NCBI GenBank assembly: GCA_014376785.1
Contig: JACMQW010000098.1
Span: 23,689-87,688, forward strand
DNA length: 64,000 bases
From: Oligoflexia bacterium
Lineage (GTDB): Bacteria; Bdellovibrionota; UBA1018
Direction of reading: 5' to 3'
Both the position numbers and the translations under genes were made by a program. Position 1 is the stretch's first letter, and every line of letters begins with the position of its first letter. A model generated the notes under the pieces. The model saw only the letters and a list, made by a program, of their open reading frames with translations, was not told the origin of the DNA and did no database searches. This document shows positions 58,712-64,000 of the stretch, piece by piece.

Positions 58712-59792
58712 CTCGTGCTCCGGTTAACTTCAGTCGTGCCAGTCCGCCAATCATTTCATAGTGGCTAGGTCGACCATCCAGAGTGACTAAGCGCGCGCCA
58801 AGCGCCTCGGCTTTCGCTCTTTTTAAGAGCACGAATTTCTCGCCGATTTTCACCGCAACACCGTGCCAAGGAGTCAGCCAAGCGTCCGGGGTGACGAGTT
58901 GGATGCCGAGTTTCTTCGCACCACAGGTTTGCGGGTGAATAGAAAGCCTGACCGCGTCGGGAAAGCGCGCTTCCAGCTGATCGCCCCATGCTTTGCTTCT
59001 TTGAATCACGTGATACGCGCGCGTTCGACATTCCTTTTGAATGGAGGTGCGGCTTCTCTTTTGGCCTGGGAATGTCGAGTCTTCTACCAAAAACCGGGTA
59101 ATTCCGCAGTAGAGCCGATTCGATTCCTCATCTTCGACCGAAAAGCCGCTTAGTTTCCCACCTCGGCTGACCGCTGCTTTGAGGACGTCGAGCGGCTCCC
59201 CATACACCGTCATCAAACGTGCCCGCATCTCATCGAAGTTCAATCCCTCATAAAGGTCATCCAAATCAAAGGTCGATATCGAAGAGAGATCTAATTCTTT
59301 GATCATCCGGGTGAGTTCGCGCTGGTAAGCCGTGACGTCCTCGTCCCGCATTCCGACCACGTCACTGAAAACACGCCCATCGGAACACAAAATAATATGA
59401 GCCCCCGGAGCGTAAAGATTCTGAATCCGATCACAAAGTCCCTGAAGAAATAAAAGCGCTTGCCTCTCAGCCATGTCTGGCAAAATTCCGAGTACTTTTT
59501 CTAAATTAGGAGACTTTCCCGGAAAAGCCGGAAGCACGAATGTAACGGTTTGGTTTTGATTAACCGCGGAAATTATTTTTGCCAGGTGAGGCTCAAGACA
59601 GCTCTCACAAGGTGAAAGTGCGCAGTCTGTTTGTGGACCACACACGCGACGAAATTGCATCAAATCGACTAAGATGTTCCTTGCGATGACCTCATTCCGA
59701 GAAACCGAACGATCGACTAAGTTGCTAGAGAATGAGAGAGTGTCAACCTCCGCTAGCGTGCAATGGACTGAACTTTGTCTAAATTCGAGCAT
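58701..59792 (-). CDS. Isocyanide synthase (PvcA/IsnA family)
   Basis: 363 residues, slightly longer than PvcA because of a 30-residue N-terminal tail. Family hallmarks are PAFPGKSPN at 88-96, HIILCSDGRVFSDVVG at 132-147, AYQREL, SIHPQTCGAKKLGIQL and TPWHGVAVK, the SAM-independent DIT1_PvcA fold that converts the amino group of L-Tyr or L-Trp with ribulose 5-phosphate into an isonitrile. The start ATG 59792 has AAGGGG about eight bases upstream. It leads an operon isnA-isnB-FMO-HIT and diverges from the DOPA dioxygenase-family gene. The substrate (Tyr or Trp) cannot be read from the sequence by eye. Confidence 0.9.
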   Translation of the reverse strand: MLEFRQSSVHCTLAEVDTLSFSSNLVDRSVSRNEVIARNILVDLMQFRRVCGPQTDCALSPCESCLEPHLAKIISAVNQNQTVTFVLPAFPGKSPNLEKVLGILPDMAERQALLFLQGLCDRIQNLYAPGAHIILCSDGRVFSDVVGMRDEDVTAYQRELTRMIKELDLSSISTFDLDDLYEGLNFDEMRARLMTVYGEPLDVLKAAVSRGGKLSGFSVEDEESNRLYCGITRFLVEDSTFPGQKRSRTSIQKECRTRAYHVIQRSKAWGDQLEARFPDAVRLSIHPQTCGAKKLGIQLVTPDAWLTPWHGVAVKIGEKFVLLKRAKAEALGARLVTLDGRPSHYEMIGGLARLKLTGARDEN

Positions 59793-60093
59793 TTCCGTTC
59801 CCCTTGTTAGAAAGGAACTTAAAGGTGAACCTGTTATAAATATAATAGGATTGGTTACCGCCCATCATAGTCATCATTAATCATTCTGGCCTTGGCATGA
59901 TAGGTCCGATGCTTCACCTCTCTGTTCATAAGTTCTCCCGGCCAGAATTTAGCGATCACTCCCTACAGGTGTTGAAAAGTCGTTTCCCACTTTTAGCTCC
60001 TCGGGTGGATAGAATAGATTATAGGTTTTAAACTATGATGAATGGGAGACTTCCGATTATTGCTCTCATTCGAACCCATGTAGGGTTAGGAGC
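59793..60093. promoter_or_regulatory. Divergent control region of the isonitrile locus
   Basis: This 301-base AT-rich stretch separates isnA from the DOPA dioxygenase-family gene. An AT-rich block near 59834-59850 could hold the isnA promoter. A 9-bp inverted repeat (ATTCTGGCC at 59883-59891, GGCCAGAAT at 59940-59948) spans the middle, and an imperfect dyad ATAGGTTTTAAACTAT at 60021-60036 could be a LysR-type site. No gene is seen inside. Confidence 0.5.
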
Positions 60094-60450
60094 ATGACTC
60101 CATTTCATGCGCACATTTACTTCAGCGAGAACCACTTACCAAGCGCCCGGCTCTGGGAAAAAAAAGCAAAGGCAGCCTCACTCTTTACATTTGTCCAGCT
60201 TCAGAAAACTGCCATCGGTCCTCATCGCAGCGGCATGATTGAAACTCACTTTAATGAAGAGAACCATGAATCCGTTTTAAAGTGGCTAAACCTCAATCGA
60301 GAACACTTCTCGGTTTTCATCCATCAAGACACAGGAGACGACCACAGGGACCATACCCAGGGGATCCAGTGGCTAGGGCCCGAAATGGAACTCGACTTCA
60401 ATTTTTTTGAACTCATTAAAAAAAGGCCGGAGTTAAGAATTCACGGCTGA
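60094..60450 (+). CDS. DOPA 4,5-dioxygenase-family protein
   Basis: 118 residues, the normal size of this small family. Characteristic blocks are FHAHIYFS at 4-11 (metal-site His), IGPHRSGMIETHF at 41-53, LKWLNLNREHFSVFIH at 62-77 and QDTGDDHRDHT at 78-88. The family cleaves L-DOPA or related catechols between C4 and C5 (extradiol), the step that leads to betalamic-acid or muscaflavin-type products. It is divergent from the isonitrile operon and precedes the LysR gene by 47 bases, so a catechol made by the flavin monooxygenase may be its substrate. Confidence 0.83.
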   Translation: MTPFHAHIYFSENHLPSARLWEKKAKAASLFTFVQLQKTAIGPHRSGMIETHFNEENHESVLKWLNLNREHFSVFIHQDTGDDHRDHTQGIQWLGPEMELDFNFFELIKKRPELRIHG

Positions 60451-60497
60451 CCATAAATTATAATCGCTTTTTGAACTTCCTATGATAGCTCGAACCT

Positions 60498-61343
60498 ATG
60501 TTACCCACCGGCACGGAAATCGAATATTTCATCGAAGTTTACCAAACCCGCCACATCTCGAAAGCCGCGATTCGGTTAGGCGTAACGCAGCCTACGGTGA
60601 CTCTGAGCCTCCAGAAACTGGAGGAAAAACTAGAAACCAAAGTCTTTCATCGGACGAAACAAGGAGTAGTTCCGACTGAACAAGGCTCCCTATTTTACCG
60701 CAAGGCCCTCATTTTACTCGACTGCTGGGGAGAAGTTCAAAAGGGAATACAGAAGTCCACCAGCGAGATCTTTGGCCGCTTCAAAGTCGGGTGCCATCAA
60801 AGCGTGGGCGCCTACACGCTCCCCCACTTTCTCGAACAACTTCGAAAAAATGCTCCGGCCATAGAGATCGAACTCATGCATGACTTCTCTCGAAAGATCA
60901 CGGAGGGTGTCGTGTCCTACAACATCGATATCGGATTCGTCGTGAATCCAAGCCGCCATCCCGATCTCGTGCTGAAAAAGCTCGGCGATGACAAAGTCCT
61001 TTTTTGGAAAAAACGTGGCGCAATCGACCTTCCTGAAAGAATCTTCGCCGACGTGAACTTAGCCCAGATGCAGGACATTCTGGGTAAGACCCAAGCGAAA
61101 GAATTTAAAGGTTGGAATATTGTCAGCACGCCAAGTCTCGAACTGATTCGTACGCTGACCCTCTGCGGACAGGGAATCGGGATTTTGCCAGAACGGGTTG
61201 CGAAAGCGGATGGTGCAGATTTGGTTCCCTTTGACCCAAATTTACCAACCTATGAAGATAAAATCTTCCTCGCCTACCGCAAGGATGTTTTATCCAGCAA
61301 AGCAGGCAGAGAGCTCGTTCGACTTGCCTCGTTTCCGCTTTGA
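60498..61343 (+). CDS. LysR-type transcriptional regulator
   Basis: 281 residues, shorter than many LysR proteins (about 300). The N-terminal winged helix-turn-helix is VYQTRHISKAAIRLGVTQPTVTLSLQKLEEKL (residues 14-45, given as key parts), followed by the periplasmic-binding-like effector domain (about 88-280) with IDIGFVVNPSR and CGQGIGILPE. It lies just downstream of the DOPA dioxygenase-family gene and is the likely regulator of the isonitrile operon, as PtxR is for pvc genes in Pseudomonas. The effector is unknown. Confidence 0.9.
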   Translation: MLPTGTEIEYFIEVYQTRHISKAAIRLGVTQPTVTLSLQKLEEKLETKVFHRTKQGVVPTEQGSLFYRKALILLDCWGEVQKGIQKSTSEIFGRFKVGCHQSVGAYTLPHFLEQLRKNAPAIEIELMHDFSRKITEGVVSYNIDIGFVVNPSRHPDLVLKKLGDDKVLFWKKRGAIDLPERIFADVNLAQMQDILGKTQAKEFKGWNIVSTPSLELIRTLTLCGQGIGILPERVAKADGADLVPFDPNLPTYEDKIFLAYRKDVLSSKAGRELVRLASFPL

Positions 61344-61441
61344 AGCGTGAACGAAGTTTTGAGGACTTTCGCTGGGGCATGACGGACCAAATCGATTTGG
61401 CGGGGATCATGCAAATAAATCCATAAAAAGGAATTTATATC

Positions 61442-62005
61442 ATGCGTAAAAATAGAACCCCCCGCTCCTCTCTCCTCTCTTCTTTCACGTTGGCTACTGC
61501 TTCCATATCGCTCTTATTGTCCGTACCCGCCTTTGCAAAGGAAGAGGCGAAGTCCGCCCCGCTGACGGTAGCAATGAAGAATTCTGCTGGCGAAGACGTC
61601 GGCACGATCATTTTGACCGAAACGAACAAAGGAGTGAAACTAGGACTCGATCTGCACGGACTCACTCCGGGAGAAAAGGCCATTCACTTCCACGAAACCG
61701 GCGATTGCACGGGACCGAAGTTTACTTCAGCCGGAGGACATTTTAATCCACTCGGAAAAGAGCACGGGAAGAAATCTAAAAATGGGAAACATGCCGGAGA
61801 CCTCGACAACATCAAGGTCTCTAAGGGTGGAACCGTCAAATCCGATCTGAAAACGGACCTCGTTACTCTTTCGCCGAGCGATCATTCGTTGTTAAAGACC
61901 GGTGGCACGGCAGTTGTGATCCATGCAAAAGAAGACGATTACAAATCTCAGCCCGCAGGGGATGCGGGTGACCGAGTTGCTTGCGGTGTGATCTCCGCGA
62001 TGTAA
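61442..62005 (+). CDS. sodC: Periplasmic Cu/Zn superoxide dismutase
   Basis: 187 residues with a signal peptide cleaved after VPAFA (residue 32). Metal ligands are visible: H82 and H84 (IHFHETGDC), H100 (SAGGHFNP), H108, H117 and D120, and a C-terminal VVIHAKEDDY His. Cysteines C89 and VACGVI form the disulfide, and the Arg in GDRVACG guides superoxide. It protects the periplasm. AAGGA ten bases upstream supports the ATG. A very strong terminator follows. Confidence 0.95.
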   Translation: MRKNRTPRSSLLSSFTLATASISLLLSVPAFAKEEAKSAPLTVAMKNSAGEDVGTIILTETNKGVKLGLDLHGLTPGEKAIHFHETGDCTGPKFTSAGGHFNPLGKEHGKKSKNGKHAGDLDNIKVSKGGTVKSDLKTDLVTLSPSDHSLLKTGGTAVVIHAKEDDYKSQPAGDAGDRVACGVISAM

Positions 62006-62030
62006 TTCAATCACAAACTGAGAAGATTCT

Positions 62031-62070
62031 GAGGGCTTAACTCAAACCCTGAGTTAAGCCCTCTTTTTTT
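62031..62070 (+). terminator. Strong intrinsic terminator after sodC
   Basis: A perfect 14-bp stem (GAGGGCTTAACTCA / TGAGTTAAGCCCTC) with a 5-base loop is followed by seven T residues. It ends 10 bases before the stop of the convergent lipoprotein gene. Confidence 0.9.
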
Positions 62071-62079
62071 GGTAACGCA

Positions 62080-62472
62080 TTAAAGCGCGCATTTCCATCC
62101 CTGCGAAACCAACCGCTTCCGAATTTTCTCACGCGCATTAAAGCAGTGCTCGACGCCATGAGCGCTGTAAGCTGGAACATTCAGTTTATCATTTTTTTCG
62201 TAGACGAGCTCACATCCCGCGTCTTTGGTCGCTATAGAAAGGGTACGCGTCTCATCTCGACTCGAACAGGTCATCAAATTATTTCGATCAGGCGGGAGAT
62301 TCGAATTTGTTGAAGTCGCCGTTTTGGGTTCGCTCACCAATGGGATTACTTTGGGCAGGGACGGTGCCTGATCCGATAAAACGGGAACGGCGACGCTCTT
62401 CGAAGCGGATGAGCAACCACTGAAAGAAATGAAGAGAAAGAGAGCGGGTGTAAAGATGAAGTTCTTATTCAT
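62080..62472 (-). CDS. Lipoprotein of unknown function
   Basis: 130 residues. The signal sequence ends in a lipobox FSGC (Cys20), so the protein should be lipid-anchored. The mature part starts with a Ser/Pro-rich linker (about 25-65). The C-terminal half has paired Cys (MTCSSRDE, DAGCELVY, VEHCFNAR, GWKCAL), probably disulfide-bonded. I do not recognise a family. It converges on sodC. Confidence 0.7.
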   Translation of the reverse strand: MNKNFIFTPALFLFISFSGCSSASKSVAVPVLSDQAPSLPKVIPLVSEPKTATSTNSNLPPDRNNLMTCSSRDETRTLSIATKDAGCELVYEKNDKLNVPAYSAHGVEHCFNAREKIRKRLVSQGWKCAL

Positions 62473-62769
62473 GGATGGACCTTCCTTTGCCGAAAAATAT
62501 TAACAATGGCTAGCTATGGAGAGTTTAACGTTCGTTTTCAATCTGGCCAATCCTATTTACACTTTTAAGGAAAAGCGGAACTCCCCTATTCCCGAAGGTG
62601 GCTCATATTACCACTAAGGCATGCTTGGTTTTCTACAGGTAAAACTACAGTGAGCAGAGCTCATGAGATGCAATCGAAAGAAATGAATCTCACACTCGCC
62701 TCGCGAGCTCCTCCCTCGGGCACGAATGGCTCGTTGATTTTTTCAGGATTCACGCTCTAAACTCAGAAA
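62473..62769. other. Intergenic stretch between divergent genes
   Basis: About 300 AT-rich bases between the lipoprotein and the permease gene. A 30-codon frame starting near 62667 has no ribosome site worth trusting. I see no repeat or clear structure; it should hold both promoters. Confidence 0.4.
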
Positions 62770-63651
62770 GTGAATCCTATTTTGCTTTCAAAAGTCCTAC
62801 TTTGCTTGCTCTCTATCGCCTTTATTTGCGTGTGGTTTCGAAGCGCGGCCGCTCAGCGCTCCAGCCCGAGATCTAGAGCCGGAACATTCCCAACGCCAAA
62901 GCTCCTGCTCATTGGCTTCATCACGGACTTTCTCGATACCTTAGGAATCGGCTCGTACGCTCCGACCACTTCGCTCTTTAAGTTTACGAAATCTGTGGAT
63001 GACCGATTGATCCCTGGAACCATGACGATCGGGCACATGATCCCCACCTTAGTGGAGACCCTCATCTACCTCACGATTGTTCCAGTCGATCCGACGACTC
63101 TTTTTTCGATGTTAGGGTCCGCGATGCTCGGCGCCTGGATGGGAGCGGGAGTCGTATCGAAACTCTCGAAACGCGCGATTCAAATCGGGATGACGATTGC
63201 ACTCTCGATCGCGGTGATTCTGCTTTCATGCAAACAAATGGGATATTTTCCCGGCGGTGGCGACGCGCTCGGAGTGACCGGAATAAAACTCGGGATAGCC
63301 GTCGGGTTTAATTTCGTTTTCGGCGCACTCATGACGATTGGGATTGGAATGTACGCTCCCTGCATGATTGTCGTTTACCTCCTCGGAATGAGCCCGACCG
63401 CTGCGTTTCCCATCATGATGGGATCATGCGCTTTTCTCATGCCGGTGGGAGCTTTGCCGTTTCTGAAGGAGAAGAGCTATGATCAACCCGCAGCACTCGG
63501 ACTGACGCTCGGGGGAATTCCAGGGGTCCTCCTTGCGGCTTACGTTTTTTACCAACTGTCGATTCGTTGGGTGCTTTGGCTCGTCATCGCAGTGAGCGTC
63601 ATTACAGCAGTGAACTTATTCCGGTCGGTCATGAACCGAGATTCGTCTTAA
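62770..63651 (+). CDS. TauE/SafE-type membrane permease
   Basis: 293 residues from a GTG at 62770. Eight hydrophobic helices in two repeats fit the TauE/SafE fold: LLLIGFITDFLDTLGIGSYAPTT in the first half and VFGALMTIGIGMYAPCMIVVYLLGM in the second, each with a G-x-G-x-Y-A-P signature, which is the internal duplication. Members export sulfite, organosulfur or other anions. The substrate is unknown. It is a single gene. Confidence 0.8.
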   Translation: MNPILLSKVLLCLLSIAFICVWFRSAAAQRSSPRSRAGTFPTPKLLLIGFITDFLDTLGIGSYAPTTSLFKFTKSVDDRLIPGTMTIGHMIPTLVETLIYLTIVPVDPTTLFSMLGSAMLGAWMGAGVVSKLSKRAIQIGMTIALSIAVILLSCKQMGYFPGGGDALGVTGIKLGIAVGFNFVFGALMTIGIGMYAPCMIVVYLLGMSPTAAFPIMMGSCAFLMPVGALPFLKEKSYDQPAALGLTLGGIPGVLLAAYVFYQLSIRWVLWLVIAVSVITAVNLFRSVMNRDSS

Positions 63652-63723
63652 CGGACTGACGTCGGAGTAGAGGTGAAGCTAGCCGATGGAGTGACTCCTA
63701 GGATGATTTACTAGCCGTTGCTT

Positions 63724-63747
63724 TTCCTCTGTCTTTTCCTCTGTCTT
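63724..63747 (+). repeat. Short tandem repeat, pyrimidine-rich
   Basis: Two adjacent 12-base copies (TTCCTCTGTCTT), followed by further T/C-rich sequence to about 63800. It lies between the permease gene and the HNH remnant. Confidence 0.6.
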
Positions 63748-63831
63748 TTCTTCCGATCTTCAATATCCAGTCTTTTTTTCCCGGTCTTATGTTTCCAGTC
63801 TTAATGTTTTGAGTTTTTTAGTTGATAGGCT

Positions 63832-64000
63832 TCAGATTTCAGTCAACGGTCCCCGGAGCTTGTTCATTCTCGGGCTAAAAAATCTTCTCATCTTTTTTTC
63901 CCCGTATTCGGCGACGGCGCTGAGCCGATTGTGCGCGGGACAATACGCCTGAAGATTTTCGGCCGTATTCGCACCGCCCTTTGCGAAAGGAATCACGTGC
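63832..64000 (-). CDS. HNH endonuclease C-terminal part, cut by the window edge
   Basis: The frame entering at the right edge gives 55 codons ending in TGA (63832-63834). It begins HVIPFAKGGANTAENLQAYC and continues PAHNRLSAVAEYG, the C-terminal half of an HNH domain: the first His, Gly-Gly, Asn-Leu-Gln and H-N-x-x-(K/R) positions all match, with the Cys as zinc ligand. The N-terminal part lies outside the window. It should be a DNA-cutting enzyme, often mobile or phage-linked. Confidence 0.75.
   Translation of the reverse strand, partial: HVIPFAKGGANTAENLQAYCPAHNRLSAVAEYGEKKMRRFFSPRMNKLRGPLTEI

Noticed and set aside
62667..62759. 30-codon rightward frame before the permease gene
   Set aside because: No Shine-Dalgarno and no family resemblance; too short to support.
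63724..63800. Possible CRISPR-like repeats
   Set aside because: Only two adjacent 12-base copies with no spacers; simple pyrimidine-rich repetition.

Overview
The window comes from a Gram-negative bacterial chromosome with roughly half G+C. Gram-negative markers are signal peptides, a lipobox, PqiA/PqiB-like proteins, SecA with a C-terminal zinc tail and a LysR regulator. The mix of genes (PrkA/DUF444/SpoVR trio, MotA/MotB-like pair, DUF1456, RlmG, agmatinase-family enzyme, many exported unknowns, no rRNA or clear tRNA) would suit a delta-proteobacterium or Bdellovibrionota-like organism. That taxonomic guess is inference; no marker here settles it. TGA, TAG and TAA all end intact genes, so the standard bacterial code applies.

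Layout. 0-5 kb: a SIMPL-domain protein cut by the window edge, MotB-like and MotA-like stator proteins, a membrane protein and an RluA-type pseudouridine synthase. 5-12 kb: a CorA-type transporter facing the stress operon prkA-DUF444-spoVR plus an exported protein. 12-22.6 kb: a long rightward run (PmbA/TldE, PP2C phosphatase, M23 peptidase, SecA, OtsB-like phosphatase, agmatinase family, SpoU and RlmM-like methyltransferases). 22.7-26.9 kb: class I ribonucleotide reductase nrdB-nrdA with two well-spaced NrdR boxes upstream. 27-32 kb: DNA repair and methyltransferase genes, including a PRMT7-like protein.

32-42.4 kb contains visibly decaying genes. recQ has an in-frame stop, an internal deletion that removes the DEAH aspartate and a frameshift at the zinc module. 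A five-gene operon (response regulator, kaiC, kaiB, kaiB, PAS histidine kinase) keeps its 4-base couplings, but kaiC, the kinase and the regulator are broken many times, while both kaiB genes remain open. Between these lie exported unknowns, a secreted endonuclease/phosphatase-fold protein, a LysE-like exporter and an unusual SWIM zinc finger plus J-domain protein.

42.4-50 kb: PqiB/PqiA-like membrane transport proteins, a flavin oxidoreductase, an ABC exporter, Ku with a basic N-terminal tail, a papain-like exported protein, a DUF1003 protein and a 42-residue basic protein. 50.4-56 kb: a rightward operon of a di-heme c-type protein, a cupredoxin, an aldehyde dehydrogenase and an FeS-BCP/PhrB-type photolyase lacking two expected cluster cysteines.

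56-61.3 kb is the most striking region. It is a compact isonitrile (isocyanide) biosynthesis locus: isocyanide synthase (PvcA/IsnA family), Fe(II)/2-oxoglutarate oxygenase (PvcB/IsnB type), class A flavin monooxygenase and HIT protein in one translationally coupled operon, facing a DOPA 4,5-dioxygenase-family gene and a LysR regulator. The enzyme set suggests a tyrosine-derived isonitrile whose ring may be hydroxylated and then extradiol-cleaved. 61.4-64 kb: periplasmic Cu/Zn superoxide dismutase, a lipoprotein, a TauE/SafE permease and the C-terminal end of an HNH nuclease running off the window.
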